Source: Thiohalocapsa halophila
GTDB lineage: Bacteria > Pseudomonadota > Gammaproteobacteria > Chromatiales > Chromatiaceae
Direction: 5' to 3'
Length of the DNA stretch: 64,000 nucleotides
Assembly: GCF_016583825.1 (NCBI RefSeq)
Contig: NZ_NRRV01000001.1
Coordinates: 1-64,000 of the forward strand
The translations under genes and the position numbers were made by a program. Below the pieces are notes generated by a model. It did not search any database, had not been told where the DNA came from, and saw nothing but the letters and a program-made list of their open reading frames with translations. Shown here in pieces: positions 55,513 through 64,000 of this stretch (position 1 is the stretch's first letter; every line of letters starts with the position of its first letter).

Positions 55513-57129
55513 GTGCTCGATACCTCCCGCCGGCCCGGCGTGCCCGCGCAGGGGCTCGTACTGCCGCTGCTCCTGATCCTGGGCGTGACACTGTGGCGGC
55601 TATGGGCCGCCGCCACGGTGCCGGTGACCCAGGACGAAGCCTACTATTTTCATTGGGCCCGGGCCCTAGCCTGGGGCTATTTCGACCATCCCCCCGGGGT
55701 GGCCCTGCTCGGGCTGGGCACGCGGCTGGCGCCGGAGTCGGTCTTCGCGGCCCGGCTCGGCGCGGTGCTGGCGGGACTGCTGGCGCTCTTGGTGCTGTGG
55801 CGCTTCTACGCGACGCTCGGGCTGCGCCGGGGCGATGGGCTGCTGCTGGCCCTGGTGCTGGCGGCCGCGACGGCGCCCGGACTCATCGCTGGGGTCATCA
55901 CCACTCCGGACACTGTGCTCATGCTGTTCTGGGCGCTGGCATTGCACGAGGCCCTGGCCGCGCTGCGCGGTGGGCGCCGGCGTTGGCTCACGGCCGGCAT
56001 CGCGACCGGACTCGGCCTACTCGGCAAGTACAGCATGGCCGTGATCGGCCCCGTGTTCCTGTGGGCCATGCTGGCGGCGGATCGCCGGGCCCTGGGAACC
56101 CCGTGGCCCTATCTCGGTGGGCTGCTGGCCTTGCTGGTCTTACTGCCGCACCTACTGTGGAACGCCGAGCACGACTGGCTCAGCCTGCGCTTTCAGCTCG
56201 GCCACGGGCTCGCTACCGAGCTTGGTAGCTTCGACGTCGCCGCCGCCGGGCTGCCGGCGGCCGTCGGTGACCAGTCCTATACGCCGCCCGGCACCGACCC
56301 GCGGACGCCGCTGGATCGGCTCGCGAGCCTTGCCAGCTTCTTCGGCACCCAGCTCGCATTCTGGGGCCTCCTGTTGTTGCCCCTCGGGGCTGCGCTCTGG
56401 CGCGGCGGCGTGAGCCGGGCGCGGCGAGCGATCCGCAGCACCTTCGACGGCCCGGCACGGGCGCTGGTCGCCGCCGGGGCCCTGTTCCCACTGGCCCTGT
56501 TCGGTGTGTTGTCGCTGACCAGCGACGTCGAGGCCAACTGGTCGGCGCTCTACCTCGCCTGCGCGGTGCCAGCGGCGGCCGTGCTGCTGCGCCCGCTGGC
56601 ACAGTGGGCGCTGCTCGCCGCCGCCGGCAACCTGCTGCTGGTGAGCCTATACGCCTTCCACGCCGCCACCGCAGCCCTGCCGCTGCCGGATGCAGCGCAG
56701 CGCGTCCTGCGCGAGAGCTATGGCTATCCGGCGCTGGCCGACTACGCCGAGTCCCTGGGCAAGCCGGTGTTCGCGGACCGCTACCCGTTCGTCGCCATGC
56801 TCAATTTCCATGCCCCCGAGCTGGCGGTGGCGCAATGGCCGAACATCGCCCGGCCGTCGGAGTACAGCCGCGGCAAGCTGGTGCAGCCGCCGCCCTTGGC
56901 GAAGCTCAGGCAGACGGGGTTTTGGCTGGTGGCCTACAAGTTCAGTCCGCCGGAGATCCCGGGCTTCCGCGCCGTGGAGACCCGCAGCCTGTTTCAGTGC
57001 CAGGGCCAGCCGCTGAAAGTGGTCCAGGGCGGCGCGCCCTGGAGCGCCGCCGGCTGCCCCGACCCCATCCAGGGCTGGCGCCTGTACCGCTATGTCGCCG
57101 ACCAGGGCCCTGCGGCCAATACGGATTGA
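55513..57129 (+). CDS. Dolichyl-phosphate-mannose-type (PMT_2/ArnT-like) glycosyltransferase
   Basis: GTG 55513 follows the previous stop after one base. The 538-residue multi-span protein has the family's opening pattern VTQDEAYYFHWARALAWGYF followed by DHPPGVALL, then TTPDTVLMLFWALALHEAL and GLLGKYSMAVIGP. It probably transfers a sugar from a polyprenyl phosphate to a lipid or glycan. It is the third enzyme of this superfamily in the cluster and is only distantly similar to the other two. It ends the plus-strand group. Confidence 0.88.
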   Translation: MLDTSRRPGVPAQGLVLPLLLILGVTLWRLWAAATVPVTQDEAYYFHWARALAWGYFDHPPGVALLGLGTRLAPESVFAARLGAVLAGLLALLVLWRFYATLGLRRGDGLLLALVLAAATAPGLIAGVITTPDTVLMLFWALALHEALAALRGGRRRWLTAGIATGLGLLGKYSMAVIGPVFLWAMLAADRRALGTPWPYLGGLLALLVLLPHLLWNAEHDWLSLRFQLGHGLATELGSFDVAAAGLPAAVGDQSYTPPGTDPRTPLDRLASLASFFGTQLAFWGLLLLPLGAALWRGGVSRARRAIRSTFDGPARALVAAGALFPLALFGVLSLTSDVEANWSALYLACAVPAAAVLLRPLAQWALLAAAGNLLLVSLYAFHAATAALPLPDAAQRVLRESYGYPALADYAESLGKPVFADRYPFVAMLNFHAPELAVAQWPNIARPSEYSRGKLVQPPPLAKLRQTGFWLVAYKFSPPEIPGFRAVETRSLFQCQGQPLKVVQGGAPWSAAGCPDPIQGWRLYRYVADQGPAANTD

Positions 57130-57196
57130 ACTGCTCTTTCTAGGGTGATGCCACCGCCGGCGTCGAAGACGGCTCGACGATCGGTGCGCTGGGCTA

Positions 57197-57958
57197 CTAC
57201 CCGGCGGCCGCCCGAACCTTGAGCTCCGCCGCCCGCGCCGGGCCCAGGAAGCGCTCGATGCGCGAGCGCGCGAAATAGATCACCGGCGTCAGCGCCACAG
57301 CGGCGCCGAACTTGTAGAGATAGTTGACGGTGCCCACCGCCAGGAACAGCGACAGCGGCCATTGCTGGGGCCCCAGCACGAAGGCGATGTAGAGCACCAC
57401 GAAGCTGTCCACCAGCTGCGAGACCAGGGTCGAGCCCGTGGCCCGCAGCCAGATGAAGCGCTCCCCGGTGAGCTGGCGCACCCGGTGGAACACGGCCACG
57501 TCGATGAGCTGGCCGATGAGGAAGGCAACCACGGAGCCAGCGATGGTCCACATGCCCTGGCCGAAGATCACCGCAAAGGCCGCCTGCATGTCCGGCACGC
57601 CGCGCTCTTTCGAGATGCCCACCCACCAGTCCGCCGGCGCCAGGGCGATGGCCACATAGGCAAAGAAGAAGGCGTAGACGATGAGCCCGACGGTCAGGTA
57701 GGAGATGAAGCGCACGCCGCGCCGGCCGAAGTACTCGTTGATGATGTCCGTCATCACGAAAACCACCGGCCAGAGCAGCACGCCGGCGGTAAAGTTGAGC
57801 GAGCCCTCCTCGCCGAACAGGTTCCAGTTCAGCGGCTCCAGGCCGAAGGTGCCCTCCAGCGCGAAGATCTTGATGCCGATGAACTCCGCGATAAGCGCAT
57901 TGCAGACGAAGAAGCCGCCGAGGACGACGAACAGCGCGGTGGGGCGGTCATTTGGCAT
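57197..57958 (-). CDS. Queuosine precursor transporter (YhhQ/VUT family)
   Basis: The 253-residue inner-membrane protein has about six spans. Its motifs are FVCNALIAEFIGIKIF, VFVMTDIINEYFGRRGVRFI and FLIGQLIDVAVFHRVRQLTG, diagnostic of COG1738/YhhQ, which imports queuosine precursors for tRNA modification. It is transcribed away from the repeat-rich gap before dcd. Confidence 0.92.
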   Translation of the reverse strand: MPNDRPTALFVVLGGFFVCNALIAEFIGIKIFALEGTFGLEPLNWNLFGEEGSLNFTAGVLLWPVVFVMTDIINEYFGRRGVRFISYLTVGLIVYAFFFAYVAIALAPADWWVGISKERGVPDMQAAFAVIFGQGMWTIAGSVVAFLIGQLIDVAVFHRVRQLTGERFIWLRATGSTLVSQLVDSFVVLYIAFVLGPQQWPLSLFLAVGTVNYLYKFGAAVALTPVIYFARSRIERFLGPARAAELKVRAAAG

Positions 57959-58010
57959 CGACCGGAAATGAGGGCCGCAGCCCGAGGGCCAAGGGGTGGC
58001 TATGGGGTCG

Positions 58011-58342
58011 GGCTGAGGGCTGAGGGCTAGGGTCCGGGCATCGGGGCAGGACTCCCGGCCGACCTACCGCAGACAGGCATTCTGCGTCCCGCGGCCTGCA
58101 CTCGCGCAAGGGTGGATGAGCGCAGCGAAATCCACCCTGCTATTGGCAGCGGCGTTGCCATCGGCTTGGCCGGCACCCTCGGCACCTACCGCGCCCTGGC
58201 TCGCCCGCCGCTGGCGGCCTTACGCGCCCGGGCCTGACGGCCCGCGCGGGGTGGACTGCGCTGCGCTTGTCCACCCTACGACGAGGGGCAGCCGTAGGGT
58301 GCATGAGGCCACTCCTCAGCCCCCAGCCCTCAGCCCTCAGCC
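58011..58342. repeat. 18-base inverted repeat enclosing two palindromes
   Basis: GGCTGAGGGCTGAGGGCT at 58011-58028 is the exact reverse complement of 58325-58342. The 296 bases between hold a palindrome at 58111-58140 (GGGTGGAT...ATCCACCC) and the REP-like copy at 58250-58280. The gap 57959-58344 holds no gene. The layout resembles a small non-coding mobile or composite repeat, but the arms are low in complexity. Confidence 0.6.
58250..58280. repeat. Dispersed palindromic (REP-like) repeat, copy 2
   Basis: GGTGGAC and GTCCACC around a 12-base loop, followed by CTACG, match 3120-3150 with one mismatch in 31. Finding two copies about 55 kb apart in intergenic DNA indicates a family dispersed in the genome. 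Confidence 0.75.
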
Positions 58343-58344
58343 CC

Positions 58345-58914
58345 TCAAGGTCTAGGCAGCGTCACTCCTCGCTGATTCTGATACTTGCCGCCGCGGTCGC
58401 GGTAGGAGGTCTCGCAGGGCTCGTCGGACTCCAGAAACAGGATCTGGGCAACGCCCTCGTTGGCGTAGATCTTGGCGGGCAGCGGCGTGGTGTTGGAGAA
58501 CTCCAGGGTCACGTGCCCTTCCCACTCCGGCTCCAGCGGTGTCACGTTGACGATGATGCCGCAGCGGGCATAGGTGGACTTGCCGAGGCAGATAGTCAGC
58601 ACATTGCGTGGGATGCGCAGGTACTCCACCGTGCGCGCCAGCGCGAAGGAGTTGGGCGGGATGATACAAACATCGGCCTTGAGGTCCACGAAGCTCGAGG
58701 AATCGAACTGCTTCGGGTCCACCACCGCGGAGTTGATGTTGGTGAAGATCTTGAATTCGTCGGCACAGCGGATGTCGTAGCCGTAGCTGGAAGTGCCATA
58801 GGAAATCACGTAACCGACCCCCTCGTGCTCGCGGACCTGTCCCGGCTCGAAGGGCTCGATGAGCTGGTGCTCGGCGGCCATGCGGCGAATCCAGCGATCG
58901 GACTTGATGGCCAT
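58345..58914 (-). CDS. dcd: dCTP deaminase
   Basis: The 189-residue protein has [13 protein letters not shown], the catalytic-site motif [13 protein letters not shown] (Ser113, Arg117) and [13 protein letters not shown] with Glu138. The length equals the family's. It deaminates dCTP to dUTP for thymidylate supply in the cytoplasm. Confidence 0.96.
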   Translation of the reverse strand: MAIKSDRWIRRMAAEHQLIEPFEPGQVREHEGVGYVISYGTSSYGYDIRCADEFKIFTNINSAVVDPKQFDSSSFVDLKADVCIIPPNSFALARTVEYLRIPRNVLTICLGKSTYARCGIIVNVTPLEPEWEGHVTLEFSNTTPLPAKIYANEGVAQILFLESDEPCETSYRDRGGKYQNQRGVTLPRP

Positions 58915-58980
58915 GGCGGCTCACCTCTCACAGTCGATGCGCAGTCGCCGGCGCCCGCACACGCGCCGGCGGCCGCGCCG

Positions 58981-59457
58981 TCAAAACAGCTCTTGCAACA
59001 GCCCCGTATACCGACCCTTGACCTTTTCGAGCCCGCTGCGCTCGCGCAGGACCTCCAGCCGCACCGGCGCCAGACCCGCTCCGAGCATGCCGAGCCGGCG
59101 CGCAGCGGCGCGGGAGAGGTCGATGACGCGCCCACGCACGAAGGGCCCGCGATCATTGATGGTGACCACTACGCTGCGCCGGTTGCGCTTGTGCGTCACA
59201 CGCACCCGTGTGCCGAAGCGCAGGGTGCGGTGTGCGGCCGTCAGCGCCTGCTGATCGAACCGCTGCCCGCTTGCGGTGCGACGCCCGTGGAAGCTGCCGC
59301 CGTAGAAAGAGGCGAGCCCCTCTCCGGCTGCAAAAGCGGGCAGCGGCATCAGCGCCGCCACGGCCAGCACGGAGGCCATCGCCAGCCGCGGCGGACGCAG
59401 GGCAGCACGCCGTCGTGAGCCGCCCGCCTCGGCGAGACCCCTCATGCCCATGGTCAT
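58981..59457 (-). CDS. rlpA: RlpA-like septal/peptidoglycan protein
   Basis: ATG 59457 overlaps the transglycosylase stop by four bases (ATGA). The 158-residue precursor has a basic N-terminus, a signal-peptide core ([20 protein letters not shown]) and a double-psi beta-barrel domain: [29 protein letters not shown] and [16 protein letters not shown]. RlpA cleaves glycan strands lacking stem peptides. This form has no lipobox and no SPOR domain, so localisation may differ from E. coli RlpA. Coupling to a lytic transglycosylase supports a cell-wall role. Confidence 0.9.
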   Translation of the reverse strand: MTMGMRGLAEAGGSRRRAALRPPRLAMASVLAVAALMPLPAFAAGEGLASFYGGSFHGRRTASGQRFDQQALTAAHRTLRFGTRVRVTHKRNRRSVVVTINDRGPFVRGRVIDLSRAAARRLGMLGAGLAPVRLEVLRERSGLEKVKGRYTGLLQELF

Positions 59458-60671
59458 CGCAATGCACTCGACGCGGACAGACCGCGGGCGATCCGGCTGG
59501 CGCCAGCAGGCACCCAGACCGTGGTCCCAGCGGGCACCGGACGGGCGCCGCTTCGCACCGGATCCTGCCAGGCGAGGTTGCGGGCTGCCAGGGCGGAGCG
59601 CGGGATCCGGTATTCCAAGGCCAAATCGTCGATGCTGGTGGCGAAGCGCAGCTTCACCGGCTGATCGTTGAAGGGCGCTTGGTAACGGATACCTTCGGGG
59701 AAATAGGCGTCGGCGTTGTCGGCCACATGGCGGGCGGCTAGGAACTGCGCATAGAAGTTGCGTGACGCGAAGCCGAAGTAGCGACCGTCGTACTCGCGCA
59801 CGATGCGCACGAAGTCGGTCCCGTGGCGGGCCTTCGCCCGCTGCATGCCGCCAAGTCCATGGTTGTAAGAGGTGAGCGCAAGGGGCCAGTCGCGCAGCTT
59901 GCCGTAGGATCTCTTCAGGTACCTTGCGGCCGCATCGGCGGCGATGATGGGGTCCAACCGCTCGTCGATGACACCATTGACGGTCATGTAGCTGCGCCCC
60001 GTGGAGCGGATGAACTGCCACATGCCGGATGCCCCGGCACTGGAGCGCGCGTTGGCGACGAATGACGACTCGACGTGCGGCAGCAGCGCCAAGTCCTCTG
60101 GCAGGCCGTGGCGGCGGAAGACCTCGCGGAAGGCCGGCAGCCAGCGCCCACTGCGCTCCAGCCCGGCATGATAGCGCTCGCGAACGCCGCGCTGACTGCG
60201 GACCCGCTCCGCGGCGCCGAACACCGCGCCGGGACCGCCGGCGGCGTCGAGCTTGTCCTTCAACGTGCGCTCGTCGGCGGCGAGCCGATCCTTCGCGGCG
60301 ACCCGCCGCTCCAGCGCCCGCAGACGGTCGCTCCAGCGCGCCCGCAGCGCCCGAACGTAGTCGCGCTGTGCCGGCGTGTAGACGCCTTCGACGGGCCCCG
60401 GCAGCGTCGCCACCTCATAGACCACGGGCATGTAGCGGTCGTCATGGATGGCGACCTTGTCCCGGCTCCAGCGCGAGTAGACCTTCTTCCAGAAGGTGAC
60501 GTTGTCTTCCAGACCCGCCGGTAGGGGAAAGTCCGCCGATGCCGCATAGGGCGGATCTGCACGGTCTGCCGAGCCCGCGCAGCCCGCGAGTGCCAAGGCC
60601 ACCAAGGCCACGAGACCGTAGATGCCCAAGCGCGGCGGGCCCGTGCGCCCGCGAGGAGAAGATTCACCCAT
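59454..60671 (-). CDS. MltD-like membrane-bound lytic transglycosylase
   Basis: ATG 60671 gives a lipoprotein signal peptide ([12 protein letters not shown]). The 405-residue protein has an SLT domain with the catalytic Glu in [36 protein letters not shown] and [12 protein letters not shown]. It ends in one LysM-like domain ([20 protein letters not shown]). It cleaves peptidoglycan from the outer membrane side. It is coupled to rlpA. Confidence 0.9.
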   Translation of the reverse strand: MGESSPRGRTGPPRLGIYGLVALVALALAGCAGSADRADPPYAASADFPLPAGLEDNVTFWKKVYSRWSRDKVAIHDDRYMPVVYEVATLPGPVEGVYTPAQRDYVRALRARWSDRLRALERRVAAKDRLAADERTLKDKLDAAGGPGAVFGAAERVRSQRGVRERYHAGLERSGRWLPAFREVFRRHGLPEDLALLPHVESSFVANARSSAGASGMWQFIRSTGRSYMTVNGVIDERLDPIIAADAAARYLKRSYGKLRDWPLALTSYNHGLGGMQRAKARHGTDFVRIVREYDGRYFGFASRNFYAQFLAARHVADNADAYFPEGIRYQAPFNDQPVKLRFATSIDDLALEYRIPRSALAARNLAWQDPVRSGARPVPAGTTVWVPAGASRIARGLSASSALR

Positions 60672-61106
60672 TATTGTCGCCCTATCCGCTCGCGGTACGC
60701 CTGAGGCCGGTGACTCGATCTGTTTCCGAGCCCGGGACATCGCCCGGCGGCGCAACTGTAATGGGCAACGGGAATTGGGTCAAAGTGCCGGGCGCCCAAG
60801 CGCCGAGCCATCCGGGGCTCGGGCTGCCCGCTGGCAGAGGTGGCAGGCGGTCCCTGCCTGCCTATGGGAGCACCGCAGACCGCGGACGCCAGCGGTTTCC
60901 TCGTCGCTAAATCGGCACGCCCCTAAGCGGCAGCGACCATCCACGCCTGTGCTGGGCCTGTGCTGGCTGTGGTCGTCGCTTGTGATGCTCGTGTCGATTG
61001 CGCTCACGCCAGCGCAGACTGTGACGAGGCTCTTTCCAGAATCAACGCCAAAGGGTCGAGGTCCGGATCAGCGACAGCCTGAGCGGCGAGGGTGCGGCGC
61101 GCCGTG
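60672..61106. other. Gap between the transglycosylase and XRE regulator genes
   Basis: The 435 bases carry no convincing gene on either strand. I could not identify the promoter of the transglycosylase-rlpA pair. Confidence 0.4.
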
Positions 61107-61475
61107 TCAAGCCGCACCCGCAGCGCTGTCTTCGGTGGGGCGAGCGCCCTCGTATTGGCCCTGGGATTCCGCCACCTGAAGGATGACGTCACGGCCGCGC
61201 TCGTCCGTTTTCCGGTAACGCTGAATCAGCTGCCATTCCTGCTGGGACAGCGGCGACGTTTCGTCAAGGCAGAGGAGATAGGCGGGTGTGATGCCCTCCA
61301 ATGCCTCGGAGAGCTCTTGTGCCTCTTCGATGCCCATACGACGAATGCCCTGCTCGTAGTTGCTGATGCGCGACTTCGAGAGGGTGCGAGTCCGCGATGC
61401 GAGCTCTGAAAGGCTGTATTTGTGGGCCAAACGCGCAGCTCTCAGGCGTTGGCCGATCTCTTTATTGAGTGTCAT
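61107..61475 (-). CDS. XRE-family transcriptional regulator
   Basis: The 122-residue protein has an N-terminal helix-turn-helix of the lambda-repressor type: IGQRLRAARLAHKYSLSELA and SKSRISNYEQGIRRMGIEEA. A short C-terminal part follows (SQQEWQLIQRYRKTDERGRD) with a Glu/Ala tail. It resembles small phage-type repressors. The start has no ribosome-binding site, and the region before it is AT-rich. No neighbouring phage genes or clear target operon are visible. Confidence 0.85.
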   Translation of the reverse strand: MTLNKEIGQRLRAARLAHKYSLSELASRTRTLSKSRISNYEQGIRRMGIEEAQELSEALEGITPAYLLCLDETSPLSQQEWQLIQRYRKTDERGRDVILQVAESQGQYEGARPTEDSAAGAA

Positions 61476-61501
61476 TCAAATAGGATAATTAAAATTGTCA
61501 A
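61476..61501 (-). promoter_or_regulatory. AT-rich promoter/operator before the XRE gene
   Basis: TTGACA at 61496-61501 is a perfect -35 box. The following 20 bases up to the ATG are almost all A/T, unlike the surrounding DNA. No ribosome-binding site lies between, so the mRNA may be leaderless or the gene may start elsewhere. Autoregulation by the XRE protein is a reasonable guess. No clear -10 at standard spacing is seen. Confidence 0.35.
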
Positions 61502-61702
61502 GGAGGTGGTACACGTCCGGCACGGAAGTTGCGTCCTCATCGGCAGATTCTGCACACTTCTTGTGCCATCATATGGAGTCAAAACCCTACATCTCAGTGT
61601 AGCCTGCCCGCCTCGGGCACAATGCACCGTCTCGCGCGCGGCCAATACCAGTGGACGCGGCATCGACATTGGCCGGATGGGGCTAGCCGGAAACGGTTAA
61701 GC

Positions 61703-61772
61703 AGGTCCGATTAGCCAGGTCCGATTAGCCGGGGCCGAGTAGCCAGGTCCGATTAGCCGGGCCCAATTAGCC
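61703..61772. repeat. 14-bp tandem repeat, five units
   Basis: AGGTCCGATTAGCC occurs at 61703, 61717 and 61745. Variants GGGGCCGAGTAGCC (61731) and GGGCCCAATTAGCC (61759) complete a head-to-tail array. It lies in the gene-free stretch 61476-61853, between the XRE start and the 3' end of the LysR gene. There are no spacers, so it is not CRISPR. Confidence 0.9.
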
Positions 61773-61853
61773 AAGCTGGCCCATCGGCATCGCCGGGACG
61801 ATTGTGTCACATGGCCGACGCCGGCTCCGCGGAGCTTGCGCCAACAGCGCAGA

Positions 61854-62834
61854 TCAGCCCATCAGGCCGTCCCCGAGATCACCCTCGCCTCGGCGCTGGC
61901 GGCCCACACGATCCCTGGGCTCGCCGGGAAAGACGAGATCCATGACCTCCTGGAAGCGCTTGGTCTGCGGCGACAAGAATTTGCCCCGACGCAGTACGAT
62001 GCCATAGCTGCGTTTCGGGAAATAGCGCTCCAGCGGCACCCGACCGAGACGCTCACGCCCGGTAAGACACAGGTCGGTGACGATGGAGACGCCGAGGCCC
62101 AGCTCCACGTACTTCTTGATGACCTCCCAGCCCCCGGCCTCCAGCGTGACTTTATAGTCCAGCTCCTGCTGGCGGAACATCAGGTCCACCATGCGCCAGG
62201 TGCTCAGGTGCCTTGGCGGCAGTATGAGCCCGTACTCGGCGATTTCCGCCAGGGTAACGTCCTGTTTGTCGGCGAGCGGATGATCCTTCGGCGTAATGAG
62301 CGTCGGCGTATAGGTCACGACGGGCCGATAGGTGATGTCGTCCGGGACCTCCAGCATCGAGCCGACGGCCATGTCGACGGCATCCGCGCGCAGCATCTCC
62401 AGACCATCGCGCCCGGTGACATTGTGCAGACGCAGATCGATGCCCGGATACTGGCCGACGAAGCGACGGACGGGCTCGGGCAGAATGTAAAGGATGGTCG
62501 CCTCGCCGGCGGCGATGTCGAGGCTGCCTTGGTCGACCCGTCCGCAGTGCACCGCGAAGGTCTCGTGCAGCTTGTCCATGCCCTCCACCAAGGGCTGGGC
62601 CAGCTCGTAGAGCAGCTCGCCCTCGGGCGTCAGGCGGATCTTGGGGCCGCGGCGCTCGAACAGCACCGTATCCAGCTCCCGCTCCAACGCCTGGATCTGC
62701 AAAGACACCGTCGGCTGGCTGAGAAAGATCTTCTCGGCTGCCGCGCTGACGCTGCCAGTGCATGCGGCGTGACAAAAGGCCCGCAACTGCTTGAGCCGGT
62801 TTTGCTTGTAATGGATCTGCTGCGGCGTGGCCAT
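61854..62834 (-). CDS. CysB-like LysR-family transcriptional regulator
   Basis: The 326-residue protein starts MATPQQIHYKQNRLKQLRAF. It has the winged-helix region AACTGSVSAAAEKIFLSQPT, VSLQIQALERELDTVLFERR and a periplasmic-binding-like effector domain (DQGSLDIAAGEATILYILPE, ELGLGVSIVTDLCL). Length and effector domain fit the CysB/Cbl subgroup that controls sulfur assimilation. I chose ATG 62834; the upstream open frame is not credible protein. Its targets cannot be read from this window. The gap 62835-63021 to tatC has no gene. Confidence 0.85.
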   Translation of the reverse strand: MATPQQIHYKQNRLKQLRAFCHAACTGSVSAAAEKIFLSQPTVSLQIQALERELDTVLFERRGPKIRLTPEGELLYELAQPLVEGMDKLHETFAVHCGRVDQGSLDIAAGEATILYILPEPVRRFVGQYPGIDLRLHNVTGRDGLEMLRADAVDMAVGSMLEVPDDITYRPVVTYTPTLITPKDHPLADKQDVTLAEIAEYGLILPPRHLSTWRMVDLMFRQQELDYKVTLEAGGWEVIKKYVELGLGVSIVTDLCLTGRERLGRVPLERYFPKRSYGIVLRRGKFLSPQTKRFQEVMDLVFPGEPRDRVGRQRRGEGDLGDGLMG

Positions 62835-63021
62835 CGACACCCACCCCCGTGGAAATCTTGTTATGCGGCTGCCCGGCACATGCGCCCAGGGCGCGCCGCG
62901 AGTTTCGTCCAAGGGGCAGTATGGCCCGAAGGCATCCGAGCCGCACCAAGGATACCGGCCGGGCACGGCGCTGAGGGGCCCGACAAGCAGCCGACGGGGC
63001 CATCGAGGCCCCAGGCGCGCC

Positions 63022-63999
63022 TCAATCGCGGTCCAGATCCGCGAGGATGTTGCGGGCCACGCGACGCTGGTCGGCGTCGCCTTCCTCAAGCACTAAGTAG
63101 AGCAGGCTGCGTGCCGATGCGGTATCGCCCTCGGCGCGACGCTCGTTGGCGCTGCGGATCAACTCTTCGATCCGGGCCTGCTCCGGGCTCTTGGATACCG
63201 CCGCATCGTCCGCATCCGGCTCATCGGGCGTCTGCGCTGCCTCAGCGTCGGCGGCCTCCTCCGCCTCGATGGCATCGAGCTCGGCATCCATTTCCTCCGC
63301 CGTCATGGGGCGGTAGCGTCCGGGCTCGTCCATGTCCCCACCGTCGATCTCGCGGCCCACGACGGCGCCGCCGCCGGGCGGCCCGGACCCGGGCTGCCCA
63401 CCACCGCCCCGGCTGCTGCCGGCGGGACTACTGCCGCCGGACCCGGGATTCCCACCGCCCGCTCCGCCGGCTGGCGCTGGGTCTGGGTCCGGGGCCGCGG
63501 TGGGCTGGCGCTTCTCGAACCACCGCGAGAAGAAGATACCGGCCTCGAACAGCAGCCACATGGGGATAGCGAGCAGCGTCTGGCTCACCACATCCGGCGG
63601 CGTCAGCAACATGCCTGCCACGAACACGCCCACGATCACATAGGGCCGCTTCTGGGCCAGCGCCTTGGGCGTCGTCGCGCCCACGGCGACCAACAAAATG
63701 GTGGCAATCGGGATCTCGAAGGCGATGCCGAAGGCGAAGAAGAGCTTCAGCACGAACTCCAGGTAGAACGCGATGTCCGGCATCTGCGCGACGCCCTCGG
63801 GCGTCACCGCAGTGAAGAAGCGGAACACCAGCGGAAAGACCACGAAGTAGGCGAAGGCCATGCCCAGGTAGAAGAGCACGATGCTCGACGACACCAGCGG
63901 CACGGCGAGGCGCTTCTCGTGGGTATAGAGCCCGGGCGCGACGAAGGCCCAAAACTGATACAGCAGATAGGGCATGGCCACGAACACCGCCACCACCAG
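63022..63999 (-). CDS. tatC: Sec-independent translocase TatC, 5' end beyond the window, long C-terminal extension
   Basis: The frame enters from the right edge. The visible part has [55 protein letters not shown] and [16 protein letters not shown], the conserved second half of TatC, which docks twin-arginine signal peptides. TatC normally ends soon after its last span. Here about 140 residues follow: a Gly/Pro/Ser-rich linker, an acidic region ([20 protein letters not shown]) and a helical end, [20 protein letters not shown]. That last part resembles the C-terminal motif of FimV-like proteins. Confidence 0.93.
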   Translation of the reverse strand: MVVAVFVAMPYLLYQFWAFVAPGLYTHEKRLAVPLVSSSIVLFYLGMAFAYFVVFPLVFRFFTAVTPEGVAQMPDIAFYLEFVLKLFFAFGIAFEIPIATILLVAVGATTPKALAQKRPYVIVGVFVAGMLLTPPDVVSQTLLAIPMWLLFEAGIFFSRWFEKRQPTAAPDPDPAPAGGAGGGNPGSGGSSPAGSSRGGGGQPGSGPPGGGAVVGREIDGGDMDEPGRYRPMTAEEMDAELDAIEAEEAADAEAAQTPDEPDADDAAVSKSPEQARIEELIRSANERRAEGDTASARSLLYLVLEEGDADQRRVARNILADLDRD

Positions 64000-64000
64000 C

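Overview
The window is GC-rich, densely coded DNA from a gammaproteobacterium, most likely a purple sulfur bacterium or close relative (Chromatiales, probably Chromatiaceae). The reasons are a Gly/Tyr-rich protein resembling sulfur-globule proteins (43802-44257), typical gammaproteobacterial gene order (tig-clpP-clpX-lon-hup; rplU-rpmA-obg-proB) and a CysB-type regulator. This placement rests on family recognition, not on a search.

Layout. 1-3 kb: an McrB/McrC-like restriction pair whose mcrC 3' end runs into the end of an IS630-type transposase at the left edge. 3.3-10.5 kb: a DUF29 gene and a Dpp/Opp/Yej-type peptide ABC transporter. 10.6-22.8 kb: housekeeping block of fabI, ppiD, tRNA-Asp, tRNA-Val, HU, lon, clpX, clpP, tig and alr; a 15-bp tandem repeat abuts the alr start. 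22.9-24.2 kb: DUF3422 membrane protein. 24.5-31.9 kb: an accessory, defence-type island. It holds a decayed DUF499 ATPase gene, a companion gene, two MNT-HEPN toxin-antitoxin pairs, a third truncated MNT copy joined to a Uma2 fragment, the first ~120 codons of a DUF1156 methyltransferase gene, and small orphan genes, ending next to tRNA-Leu and tRNA-Cys. 32.8-36.1 kb: rplU, rpmA, obg, proB. 36.1-39.9 kb: a secreted protein, a Pcm-like methyltransferase, a rhodanese, an isochorismatase-like hydrolase and waaA.

40-57 kb is an envelope-glycan cluster: three polyprenyl-phosphate-dependent (ArnT/PMT-like) membrane glycosyltransferases, four GT4 enzymes, a heptosyltransferase-like GT9 and an O-antigen-ligase-like protein. 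It also carries a PAP2 phosphatase, a small DUF5989 protein, a transglutaminase-like protein, the sulfur-globule-type protein and a fatty-acid desaturase. Several genes overlap by 1-4 bases, implying coupled translation. 57-64 kb: queuosine-precursor transporter, dcd, RlpA, a MltD-like lytic transglycosylase, an XRE regulator, a CysB-like LysR regulator and a TatC truncated by the right edge, with a long unusual C-terminal extension.

Most notable is the 24.5-31 kb island, a patchwork of broken DUF499/DUF1156 anti-phage genes in which apparently intact MNT-HEPN pairs persist. Other points are the in-frame repeat at alr, the TatC C-terminal fusion, the desaturase C-terminal extension and several dispersed palindromic repeats. 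No CRISPR array, rRNA or intact prophage was seen.
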